This document shows, one piece after another, positions 1 to 5,680 of a stretch of 7,172 nucleotides of DNA. The position numbers were made by a program, and so were the translations under genes. Every line of letters starts with the position of its first letter. Position 1 is the first letter of the stretch. The stretch is taken from positions 1 to 7,172 of the forward strand of contig JAUVAG010000051.1 of NCBI GenBank assembly GCA_030591825.1, written 5' to 3'. This DNA is from Dethiosulfatibacter sp. (lineage in GTDB: Bacteria; Bacillota; Clostridia; Tissierellales; Dethiosulfatibacteraceae). The notes beneath the pieces were generated by a model. The model searched no databases, was not told the DNA's origin, and was given only the letters and a program-made list of their open reading frames with translations.

Positions 1-1320
1 GATGTGACTATAGTAGAGAAGGAATACTTTGGAGGAACATGCTTGAATGTAGGATGTATACCTACGAAGGTATTGCTCAATACCGTAGATATTTACCATA
101 TGCTGGTCAAGGATGGCGCTGAATTTGGTATAAACTTCGATAATTTGACAGTGGACTGGAGTACTCTTCAGGAAAGAAAAGCTAAGGTTGTAAAAATGTT
201 GGTTGCTGGCGTTGAATCCCTTTTGTCAAGCAATAAGGTAGAAATGTGTTTTGGCAATGGTACCTTCATTTCAAGGACCAGTATGGAGATTGAACAGCCG
301 GATGGTAAAAGAGAGGTCATTTCCTTCGACAAGGCAATAATCGCCACTGGATCTGTTCCAGTAATTTTACCAATACCTGGAATTGAAGGAGAAAATATAA
401 TAACCAGTAACGAGGTTCTTTCACTAGAAACTCTGCCTGAAAGTCTCTGCATAGTAGGTGGGGGTGTAATAGGTTCTGAATTTGCCAGCATATTTTCAAA
501 GCTGGGTGTTAAGGTTACTATAGTGGAAATGCTTCCAGGAATAATTGGCAACATGGACAGGGATATAGTGAAGTATCTTGATCATGAATTGAAGAATATG
601 GGAGTTGAAATACTTGTTGGGACCAAGGTTGAGAAATTTGAATCTTCCGACAAGGGTGTAAGGATTTCAGTATCTTCTAGTAATGAAGACAGTATAATAG
701 AATCGGAAAAGGTCCTGCTTTCCATAGGGAGAAAACCTGTAGTAAAGGATATTGGTCTTGAAACCATTGGTGTGGAAGTAGACAGGGCAATAGTGGTCAA
801 TAAAAACATGGAGACCAGTGTTGAAAATATCTATGCCGTAGGAGATTGCATTGGAGGAGTAATGCTTGCCCATGTTGCTTCAGCAGAAGGTGTCGTTGCA
901 GTGGAAGCCATCCTTAATAAAAAATCAAAAATTGATTTCAGAACTGTTCCTTACTGCGTATATACCAAGCCTGAGCTTGCTTCTGTTGGAATGACGGAGA
1001 GACAGACTAAAGAAGCGGGAATAAGTTATTCTGTGGGATGTTTCCCATTGAGGGCAAACGGCAAGTCTCTGATTCTTGGTGAAACTTATGGAATAGTCAA
1101 ATATATTGCAGACAATTCAACGGGTGAAATCATAGGCCTGCACATTGCAGGGCCAAAGGCTACGGAGCTTATTGTGGAAGGTGCATTGGCCATTAGGCTT
1201 GAGGCTACTGTAGATGAAATATTGTCTACTATACACGCCCATCCAACAGTGTCTGAATCCATCCACGAAGCTGCCCATGCAGTATTCGGCCAGGCAATAC
1301 ACCTACCATCAAAGAATTAA
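1..1320 (+). CDS. lpdA: Dihydrolipoyl dehydrogenase (E3), 5'-truncated by window edge
   Basis: FAD-dependent flavoprotein that reoxidises dihydrolipoamide on a lipoylated partner (2-oxoacid or acetoin dehydrogenase E2, or glycine-cleavage H protein) with NAD+. The frame is open from base 1. Counting codons from base 1, the redox-active disulfide motif GGTCLNVGCIPTK has its cysteines at codons 14 and 19; the NAD-binding GGGVIG is at codons 153-158; the second FAD motif (YAVGDCIGG) lies near bases 832-860; and the active-site HPTVSE (His at 1240, Glu at 1255) is near the C-terminus. The family normally has about 40 residues before the first cysteine, so roughly 30 residues with the N-terminal FAD GxGxxG are missing to the left. 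The GTG at base 4 is therefore an internal valine, not a start. Which complex it serves cannot be told, because its upstream neighbours are outside the window. The family call is very secure. Confidence 0.95.
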   Translation, partial: DVTIVEKEYFGGTCLNVGCIPTKVLLNTVDIYHMLVKDGAEFGINFDNLTVDWSTLQERKAKVVKMLVAGVESLLSSNKVEMCFGNGTFISRTSMEIEQPDGKREVISFDKAIIATGSVPVILPIPGIEGENIITSNEVLSLETLPESLCIVGGGVIGSEFASIFSKLGVKVTIVEMLPGIIGNMDRDIVKYLDHELKNMGVEILVGTKVEKFESSDKGVRISVSSSNEDSIIESEKVLLSIGRKPVVKDIGLETIGVEVDRAIVVNKNMETSVENIYAVGDCIGGVMLAHVASAEGVVAVEAILNKKSKIDFRTVPYCVYTKPELASVGMTERQTKEAGISYSVGCFPLRANGKSLILGETYGIVKYIADNSTGEIIGLHIAGPKATELIVEGALAIRLEATVDEILSTIHAHPTVSESIHEAAHAVFGQAIHLPSKN

Positions 1321-1330
1321 AAATAACAAT

Positions 1331-1367
1331 CGGGCAGGCAGAGTCAAAATTCTGAAATGCCTGCCCG
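1331..1367 (+). terminator. GC-rich hairpin after lpdA, probable transcript end
   Basis: A perfect 10-bp stem pairs 1331-1340 (CGGGCAGGCA) with 1358-1367 around a 17-nt loop, starting 11 bases after the lpdA stop. No T-run follows directly (next bases are GGTTATATAG), so it is not a textbook intrinsic terminator. It may act as a weak terminator or protect the 3' end of the message. Confidence 0.5.
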
Positions 1368-1438
1368 GGTTATATAGCTGAATTTGAGTTATTGGATTTT
1401 ATGAATATTATCTTTTTTGTAAAATTTCAGCAGTAATA

Positions 1439-1467
1439 TTGATTTCTGATTCAGAATACGATATAAT
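1439..1467 (+). promoter_or_regulatory. SigA-type promoter for the riboswitch operon
   Basis: TTGATT at 1439-1444 and TATAAT at 1462-1467 are separated by 17 bp, the ideal spacing. Initiation is expected near 1473-1475, which leaves about 36 nt before the riboswitch aptamer. The gene-free stretch 1321-1729 is thus accounted for: the lpdA hairpin, this promoter, the c-di-GMP riboswitch with its terminator, and about 80 nt of plain leader up to the first gene. Confidence 0.75.
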
Positions 1468-1509
1468 GCTAGTGAACCAGAAAAGTTAATATATTTCTTC
1501 ATTTATTTT

Positions 1510-1602
1510 TAAATGTGGAAAAAGGCAAATCCGATGAAAATCGGAGACGCAAAAGCACAGGTCTAAGGAGTAATATCTATGACGGCTGGTTTACCCAATT
1601 TA
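1510..1602 (+). promoter_or_regulatory. c-di-GMP-I (GEMM-I) riboswitch aptamer
   Basis: RNA aptamer that binds cyclic di-GMP. The conserved GEMM-I elements appear in order: GGCAAA (1524-1529); the P2 hairpin 1530-1535/1540-1545 capped by a GAAA tetraloop (1536-1539); the invariant GACGCAAA (1546-1553); the receptor-side strand containing GGTCTAAGG (1560-1568); and the closing GGTTTACC (1588-1595). P1 can form from 1510-1514 plus 1516-1518 with 1595-1602 (8 bp, G1515 bulged). P3 pairing includes GTC 1561-1563 with GAC 1581-1583 and AGC near 1554-1556 with GCT near 1584-1586. The element lies between a promoter and an intrinsic terminator, so control is at transcription elongation. The operon it controls includes a predicted c-di-GMP phosphodiesterase. 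The class assignment rests on recognition of the consensus by eye, not on a covariance-model score. Confidence 0.93.
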
Positions 1603-1631
1603 GGCAGTGAAGATTCTTAGTGCATTGGGTA
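1592..1631 (+). promoter_or_regulatory. Predicted antiterminator pairing of the riboswitch
   Basis: TACCCAAT at 1592-1599 is an exact 8-bp complement of ATTGGGTA at 1624-1631. The left strand overlaps the 3' side of aptamer helix P1 (1595-1602), and the right strand overlaps the 5' arm of the terminator (1621-1628). The three helices therefore exclude one another: P1 plus terminator, or antiterminator. When ligand stabilises P1 the terminator should form, which predicts an OFF switch. The pairing is seen in the sequence; the direction of control is inferred from it. Confidence 0.75.
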
Positions 1632-1646
1632 TCCAATGTATTTTTT
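1621..1646 (+). terminator. Riboswitch-controlled intrinsic terminator
   Basis: An 8-bp stem (1621-1628 with 1633-1640, one G-U pair), a GTAT loop and six T residues (1641-1646) make a compact intrinsic terminator 19 nt after aptamer P1 and 83 nt before the first gene. Its 5' arm is shared with the predicted antiterminator. Confidence 0.88.
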
Positions 1647-1729
1647 AGTGCAATGAATTTTAATTGATAGTAGAAAATCAAGGGATATCGATGAATAAGA
1701 ATACTTCACTCAAAAAACTAGGAGGAAGT

Positions 1730-2089
1730 ATGAAAAAAAGAATTTCGGTTGTATTAATGGTGGTTGTATTGCTTATGGTGTCGTCTATAAGCGCTTTTGC
1801 AGCTATAGGTGAGGTGGATCCGGTTGTAGAGGCTTTGATGGATAAAGCTAATGAGGAGATTGATAATCTTGTTTATGTGGCTAAGCTTGCTGCAGACTCT
1901 GAAGATCTGAGCAATAAAGATTTGATGGGGATTATAGTTGAACTCAAGAAAGAAACAAGAGCAATTTCTAAGAGTGCAATTAAGGATGCCAGAGATATTG
2001 GTTTCAAGGATATTCATTGCTACTTCATAGAAGTTGAAATTGGAGACAAAATTGTAAAAATTGATCCTCTAGTAGTAGGGGGCTGGTAA
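1730..2089 (+). CDS. Small secreted acidic protein, unknown function, c-di-GMP riboswitch-controlled
   Basis: Encodes 119 residues and matches no family I recognise. The ATG at 1730 is chosen because AGGAGG (1720-1725) precedes it and because the protein then begins with a classic signal peptide: basic MKKR, a hydrophobic core to about residue 20, and an A-F-A site at residues 22-24. In-frame earlier starts (TTG 1664, ATG 1691) have poor ribosome sites and would bury the signal. The mature chain of about 95 residues carries about 20 acidic and 12 basic residues. Residues 28-85 look mainly helical, followed by a short strand-rich end (around CYFIEVEIGDKIVKIDPL) and a C-terminal GGW. There is a single cysteine, no lipobox and no sortase motif, so a freely exported protein is the simplest reading. 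It is first in the riboswitch operon, 36 nt before the HD-GYP gene, suggesting release or surface exposure tied to c-di-GMP level. Confidence 0.85.
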   Translation: MKKRISVVLMVVVLLMVSSISAFAAIGEVDPVVEALMDKANEEIDNLVYVAKLAADSEDLSNKDLMGIIVELKKETRAISKSAIKDARDIGFKDIHCYFIEVEIGDKIVKIDPLVVGGW

Positions 2090-2125
2090 AAAAATATATG
2101 TAGAGTGACATTCAGAGGTGAAATG

Positions 2126-3031
2126 ATGGAAGGCTTGCACATTTGTAAAAAAAACGAATACTTGGAAAAAAGTGCACAGGAAAACGGATCGATTTCCTTG
2201 TTGGCCAGAGGGCACAATAATGAAATTATGATGCAGGTAATAAAAAAGGGAAACATGGCATATATAAATCCGGGGAATTCTGATGAACTTCTTGAGTTTC
2301 TATATATTCTGAATGGCAGTATTTCTCTGCGTATAAACGATGAAAAAATAATACTGAAAACTGGAGACTACTTCTATGTGAACAAGCTCAAGGAGCTTGC
2401 CCAGTTTGAAACAAATGAAGATACAGAATTGCTATATTTTTCTAGTCAGCCTGTATTTTTCAATATCAGCAAGAGACTTAACGACCTAAGGGATATTGCT
2501 AAAAAAAGTCAGAAAAAGGATTTATATACACATGATCATGGAGCAAGGGTACAGCATTATACGGTTATAATTGCAAATAAACTGAATCTTCCAAAAGAAA
2601 AGATTGAAAATATATTTTTTGCATCCCTCTTCCATGACATAGGCAAGATAGAAGTTCCTGATTACGTGCTCAACAAGCCGGGAAAACTTACCGACGAGGA
2701 ATGGGAGTTTATCAAAAAACATCCAATAACAGGCATGGAAATGGTCAACGACACATATTATAAAGACCTTAGCAAAATAATTCTTCAGCATCATGAATGG
2801 ATGAACGGTGGAGGCTATCCCAACGGCATTAGTGGGGATCAGATATGTATAGAGGCAAGAATTATATCAGTAGCAGACGCCTATGATGCCCTTACTACGG
2901 ACAGGGCATACAGAAAAGGATTTACAGCTCAGAAAGCCGTGGAAATACTTGAATCGGAGTCTGGTTGGAAATACGACTCTGTCGTACTTGAAAAGCTTTT
3001 TGAAGCCTTGAATGAAGAAGAGATAGTTTAG
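2126..3031 (+). CDS. Cupin-HD-GYP protein, predicted c-di-GMP phosphodiesterase
   Basis: HD-GYP enzymes hydrolyse c-di-GMP to pGpG and GMP. From ATG 2126 (GAGGTG at 2115-2120) the protein has 301 residues; ATG 2123 or GTG 2105 are less well placed. Residues about 35-112 form a cupin-like beta domain without the usual HxH metal ligands, so probably a sensor or dimerisation unit. Residues about 125-295 are the HD-GYP domain. The expected metal ligands are all present: H138, H170-D171 (in HDIGK), H199, H222-H223 and D251, with ADAYDALTTDRAYRK following. The GYP motif reads HHEWMNGGGYP, with N227 where many members have Asp. The glutamate four residues before the first ligand, linked to a trinuclear centre in PmGH, is a tyrosine here, so a binuclear centre is more likely. 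No membrane segment is seen, so the protein is cytosolic. It lies second in the riboswitch operon, implying feedback between enzyme and ligand. Activity is inferred from residues only. Confidence 0.92.
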   Translation: MEGLHICKKNEYLEKSAQENGSISLLARGHNNEIMMQVIKKGNMAYINPGNSDELLEFLYILNGSISLRINDEKIILKTGDYFYVNKLKELAQFETNEDTELLYFSSQPVFFNISKRLNDLRDIAKKSQKKDLYTHDHGARVQHYTVIIANKLNLPKEKIENIFFASLFHDIGKIEVPDYVLNKPGKLTDEEWEFIKKHPITGMEMVNDTYYKDLSKIILQHHEWMNGGGYPNGISGDQICIEARIISVADAYDALTTDRAYRKGFTAQKAVEILESESGWKYDSVVLEKLFEALNEEEIV

Positions 3032-3039
3032 TGTCGGAT

Positions 3040-3077
3040 AATGACCGCTGGATTCCAGCGGTCATTGTTAATTTTTT
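3040..3077 (+). terminator. Strong intrinsic terminator of the riboswitch operon
   Basis: A 12-bp perfect stem (3040-3051 with 3055-3066) encloses a 3-nt loop and is followed by TTAATTTTTT ending at 3077. It starts 9 bases after the HD-GYP stop codon and closes the two-gene unit. Confidence 0.92.
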
Positions 3078-3085
3078 GCAACTAC

Positions 3086-3115
3086 TTTACAACATGCTTT
3101 TTATTGGAGTATAAT
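3086..3115 (+). promoter_or_regulatory. SigA-type promoter for the hemolysin-III gene
   Basis: TTTACA (3086-3091) and TATAAT (3110-3115) with an 18-bp spacer lie just after the upstream terminator and about 50 bp before the start codon. The 11-bp stretch GGAGTATAATA (3106-3116) recurs exactly at the response-regulator promoter (5619-5629). Confidence 0.75.
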
Positions 3116-3164
3116 AAAAGAGGATAAAGATATTAAGTATATATAGTTATTGGAGGGAAATAAT

Positions 3165-3794
3165 ATGAGAGATCCTGTTTCTACAATTACACATTTTATT
3201 GGTGCCATACTTTCAGTGGTGGGACTGGGATTTTTAATTTACAAGGGTTATATGACAGGTAGTCCAATAGTTCTAGCCAGCTTTATAATATTTGGAATAA
3301 GCATGATACTGTTGTATTCGGCAAGCACGACCTACCACTGGATAAAGGTGAGAGAAAGCATAATCCAGGCTTTTCGAAAGGTTGATCACATGATGATATT
3401 TGTACTAATAGCAGGTACCTATACACCAATATGTCTTGCTGTTTTGAAAAGCACTCTTGGGTATGTAATATTGTCAATTGTCTGGGGGCTTACTGTAGTA
3501 GGTATAGTATTGAGCATTGTTTGGATAAACATGCCCAGAAAGCTGACGGCGACAATCTACATTGTCATGGGATGGCTTTCCGTTGTATTGATTTACCAGC
3601 TTGTAAAGGTTATGCCTACAATTTCTTTAGTATTTCTGATTCTAGGAGGATTGTCCTATACAACTGGTGGAATCATTTACGGAGGAAAGATATCAGTATT
3701 AAATTTCAAGGGATTCGGATTTCATGAAGTATTCCACCTATTCGTCTTAGGGGGAAGCGCATTCCATTATTTAATGGTAATAAGTCTTGTATAA
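3165..3794 (+). CDS. Hemolysin III / PAQR family membrane protein
   Basis: Integral membrane protein of the HlyIII (YqfA/TrhA, PAQR-related) family, 209 residues, the usual length. ATG 3165 is chosen because GGAGGG (3152-3157) sits 7 nt before it. About seven hydrophobic segments run through the whole chain (for example residues 11-28, 36-55, 77-95, 98-120, 128-147, 152-172 and 188-208). Family signatures include a start-proximal T-H-F-I-G (H10), S-x-T-T-Y-H ending at H58, K-V-D-H with D74, A-G-T-Y-T-P after it, and H187-x-x-x-H191 near the end. By analogy with PAQR receptors, H58, D74, H187 and H191 would hold a metal ion in the membrane. Bacterial members have been linked to haemolysis in Bacillus cereus and to membrane homeostasis; its role here is not shown. 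It has its own promoter and terminator and is not part of the flanking operons. Confidence 0.93.
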   Translation: MRDPVSTITHFIGAILSVVGLGFLIYKGYMTGSPIVLASFIIFGISMILLYSASTTYHWIKVRESIIQAFRKVDHMMIFVLIAGTYTPICLAVLKSTLGYVILSIVWGLTVVGIVLSIVWINMPRKLTATIYIVMGWLSVVLIYQLVKVMPTISLVFLILGGLSYTTGGIIYGGKISVLNFKGFGFHEVFHLFVLGGSAFHYLMVISLV

Positions 3795-3840
3795 TTAATC
3801 GATAATGAAATAGCCACAGAGTGAAGTACTTTGTGAAAAT

Positions 3841-3885
3841 ATGAAAAAAACGGCGGATTAAAAATTAATCCAGCCGTTTTTTCAT
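3841..3885. terminator. Bidirectional terminator between convergent hlyIII-like gene and pepT
   Basis: A long hairpin pairs CGGC/GCCG and GGATTAA/TTAATCC (3851-3861 with 3865-3876, A3872 bulged, AAA loop). It is flanked by A-runs on the left (3844-3850) and T-runs on the right (3877-3882), so each strand reads stem plus U-tract. It lies 47 bases after the hemolysin-III stop and 61 bases past the pepT stop and can end both transcripts. Confidence 0.9.
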
Positions 3886-3910
3886 CTTTTATTCTATACA
3901 GACAATCATC

Positions 3911-3933
3911 AAACAATAGTCTAATTATTGTTT
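3911..3933. repeat. AT-rich hairpin just downstream of pepT
   Basis: AAACAATA (3911-3918) pairs exactly with TATTGTTT (3926-3933) around a 7-nt loop, 12 bases beyond the pepT stop codon. It has little GC and no clean U-run, so it is a weak secondary structure and probably not the main terminator. Confidence 0.45.
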
Positions 3934-3945
3934 AACTATTCTTTG

Positions 3946-5178
3946 TTATTTTTCCGCATACTTTAGTATTATTCCCTTGATTACTTCTACAGATTTTTCC
4001 ATGGACTGAATTGGGATATACTCGTATTTTCCGTGATAGTTGTGTCCGCCTGTGAAGATGTTTGGAGTAGGGAGACCTTTGTATGAAAGCATTGCTCCAT
4101 CTGTTCCTCCCCTTATTGGCTTTATAACAGGAGTTATTCCAAGTTCTTCTATTACTTCTTTTGCAGTTTCAACTATGTGGAATGTTGGTTCTATCTTTTC
4201 TCTCATGTTGTAGTACTGTATCTTAAGGTCGAATTCAACAGTGTTTTCTCCGTATTTGGAATTTAGGTATGACACGGTGTTTTTCATAAGTTCGTTTCTA
4301 GCCTTTAACTTTTCCAAGTCGTGGTCCCTGATTATGTATCTCATATTGAAACTTTCCACATCTCCGCTGCAGTCAAGAAGATGGAAATATCCTTCGTAGC
4401 CTTCGGTATATTCAGGCTTCTGTTCCTTTGGAAGCATAGCCTCAAGCTCAAAGCCTATTCTTTGTGCACTTATCATCTTGTTCTTTGCTGACCCTGGATG
4501 TACGTTTCTTCCGTTAATCCGGATCTTTGCCTGGGATGCGTTGAAGGTTTCAAATTCAAGCTCTCCCAAACCTCCTCCATCTACAGTATAGGCAAAATCA
4601 GCGCCAAATTTTTCAAGATCGAAATTAACTGTTCCTCTTCCAACTTCCTCGTCTGGAGTGAAGGCTATTTTCACAGGACCGTGCTTCACGTCAGGGTTTT
4701 CAGCAAAGTATTCAAGTGCGGTCATTATTTCAGCAATACCAGCCTTGTCGTCTGCTCCCAGAAGGGTAGTTCCATCTGTCACTATGATGTCGTTTCCTAT
4801 ATAGTTCTTGATTTCAGGAAAATCCGATACATTTATTGAAATGCCGGTTTCTTTGTTTAAAACGATGTCGCTGCCGTCGTAGTTTTCTACTATTCTTGGA
4901 TTCACGTTCTTTCCCGTCATATCTGTTGCCGTATCCATATGTGCAAGCAATCCTATTGAAGGAAGACTTTTATCAGTATTTGCGGGTAGTGACGCCATGA
5001 CATTGCAAAATTCATCAAGGCTTACATCATCAAGGCCCAAATCCATAAGCTCCTCAACAAGCTTTCTAGCAAGATCAAACTGTTTTTCAGTACTTGGTGA
5101 ATTCTCATTTTCTTCGTTTGACTGTGTGTCTATCTTTACATATCTTAAGAATCTTTCAATTAGTTTATTGTTTTTCAT
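3946..5178 (-). CDS. pepT: Peptidase T (tripeptide aminopeptidase)
   Basis: Cytosolic M20-family di-zinc metallopeptidase that removes the N-terminal residue of tripeptides, feeding amino acids from imported peptides into metabolism. From the ATG at 5178-5176 the protein has 410 residues, the normal PepT length. A perfect AGGAGG lies 5 nt before this start, and the longer in-frame extension upstream (to 5262) is not family-like. Active-site residues are in place: H80 and D82 (AHMDTATD), D143 (LGADDKAG), E177-E178 (TPDEEVGRG), D200 (VDGGGLGE) and H379 (GGHNYHGKYE), with the RGGTDGAMLS substrate-site segment preceding it. The dimerisation domain insert contains HPGSAKNKM. It is monocistronic, convergent with the hemolysin-III gene and divergent from the two-component operon. 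No frameshift or missing residue is seen. Confidence 0.97.
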   Translation of the reverse strand: MKNNKLIERFLRYVKIDTQSNEENENSPSTEKQFDLARKLVEELMDLGLDDVSLDEFCNVMASLPANTDKSLPSIGLLAHMDTATDMTGKNVNPRIVENYDGSDIVLNKETGISINVSDFPEIKNYIGNDIIVTDGTTLLGADDKAGIAEIMTALEYFAENPDVKHGPVKIAFTPDEEVGRGTVNFDLEKFGADFAYTVDGGGLGELEFETFNASQAKIRINGRNVHPGSAKNKMISAQRIGFELEAMLPKEQKPEYTEGYEGYFHLLDCSGDVESFNMRYIIRDHDLEKLKARNELMKNTVSYLNSKYGENTVEFDLKIQYYNMREKIEPTFHIVETAKEVIEELGITPVIKPIRGGTDGAMLSYKGLPTPNIFTGGHNYHGKYEYIPIQSMEKSVEVIKGIILKYAEK

Positions 5179-5264
5179 TTCATCCTCCTGATTATTTAAT
5201 GATTGGATTTCAGTAATGACCGTATAAGTCATTATGATAATCATAGTTAATAACACTTTCATCT

Positions 5265-5292
5265 ATTATATATTACAATCAATGAAAATTCA
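5265..5292 (-). promoter_or_regulatory. Possible pepT promoter
   Basis: On the minus strand a perfect TATAAT (5270-5265) lies 86 bp before the pepT start. The best -35 match is a weak TGAATT at 5292-5287 (16-bp spacing). This -35 falls inside the short palindrome AATGAA-AA-TTCATT (5281-5294), which could be an operator. Confidence 0.45.
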
Positions 5293-5380
5293 TTAATATT
5301 ACAAATTTGATACACCATAAACAGAACCTAAATTGCAATAACAAATTGAACTAATTTCATCTGTAAAAATATGTATGCTA

Positions 5381-5482
5381 TTACTGTTGTATTCTATAGA
5401 GCTCATCATTAAATGCTTCATCTGGAGTAAGATAGTTTATTACAAAACAGAAGTAGCTGTTTTGGGTGTTTGGAAACAAAAC
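5381..5482 (-). pseudogene. Possible transposase C-terminal remnant (IS30-like)
   Basis: Read on the minus strand, a 33-codon fragment bounded by an in-frame stop (5485-5483) and ending in TAA at 5383-5381 contains INYLTPDEAFNDEL. This resembles the NxxTPxEvFxxEL tail common to IS30-type (and, more loosely, IS3/IS481-type) transposases. The fragment has no start or ribosome site, and no catalytic DDE region survives upstream. After the stop, an AATTTGTTATTGCAATTTA stretch (around 5352-5332) is the sort of sequence that borders such elements. The match rests on about 14 residues and could be chance. Confidence 0.35.
5443..5464. repeat. Inverted repeat CAAAACAG / CTGTTTTG
   Basis: CAAAACAG (5443-5450) pairs perfectly with CTGTTTTG (5457-5464) around a 6-nt loop. 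A second CAAAAC at 5477-5482 can compete for the same GTTTTG, giving two alternative hairpins. It overlaps the possible transposase remnant. Confidence 0.5.
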
Positions 5483-5512
5483 TTAGAACTTGGAAAATTT
5501 ATGTTCTAACTT
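5480..5512. repeat. Interrupted palindrome AACTTAGAAC / GTTCTAACTT
   Basis: Two 10-bp half-sites (5480-5489 and 5503-5512) are inverted repeats matching at 9 of 10 positions with 13 bp between them, so centres are 23 bp apart, about two helical turns. It lies about 90 bp upstream of the -35 of the two-component operon and could be a dimeric regulator site. The regulator is unknown. Confidence 0.5.
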
Positions 5513-5600
5513 AAATTGCGTTTTCAACGGCAAGTAATTATTGATAATATAGAGCAATTAGGAGGTTTGTCAATTTATTCTGTCGTTCAGGCCAATTCTC

Positions 5601-5628
5601 TTGTTTTTTATTCTTTGAGGAGTATAAT
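5601..5628 (+). promoter_or_regulatory. Promoter of the two-component operon
   Basis: TTGTTT (5601-5606) and TATAAT (5623-5628) are spaced by 16 bp. Initiation is expected near 5635, giving a leader of about 45 nt before the start codon at 5681. Confidence 0.65.
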
Positions 5629-5680
5629 AGACTTGAATGTTTAGAAGTAAATCGGATTGAAAAAAAGGAGGAGGGGTTAT

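Larger units (their letters stand above)
5179..5680. other. Divergent intergenic region between pepT and the two-component operon
   Basis: About 500 AT-rich bases without a convincing intact gene. From left to right it holds the pepT leader and promoter, a small palindrome (5281-5294), a possible transposase tail on the minus strand (5381-5482), a cluster of inverted repeats (5443-5512), an orphan GGAGG (5561-5565), the response-regulator promoter (5601-5628) and its ribosome site (AGGAGGAGG just before 5681). No agrD-like peptide gene with a good start was found here. Confidence 0.7.

Noticed and set aside
168..554. Minus-strand open frame of 128 codons inside lpdA.
   Set aside because: Shadow of a well-conserved coding frame, with no family features.
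1664..1729. Extension of the secreted protein to TTG 1664 or ATG 1691.
   Set aside because: Weak ribosome sites, and the extension would put about 22 or 13 extra residues before a perfect signal peptide that has its own AGGAGG.
5179..5262. N-terminal extension of PepT to 5262 with a hydrophobic stretch.
   Set aside because: The standard 410-residue start has a perfect ribosome site, PepT is cytosolic, and the extension overlaps the likely leader downstream of the -10.
5563..5590. Two GTT-containing 9-mers about 20 bp apart just upstream of the 5601 promoter, considered as an AgrA-type direct-repeat site.
   Set aside because: Each matches the LytTR consensus only partly and the spacing is off by about one base; such matches are common in AT-rich DNA.
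5567..5644. A 25-codon reading frame (TTG to TAG) just after an orphan GGAGG at 5561-5565, considered as a signalling-peptide gene.
   Set aside because: The start would be TTG only 1 nt after the ribosome site, the frame overlaps the response-regulator promoter, and the peptide has no cysteine core or charged tail as in AgrD.
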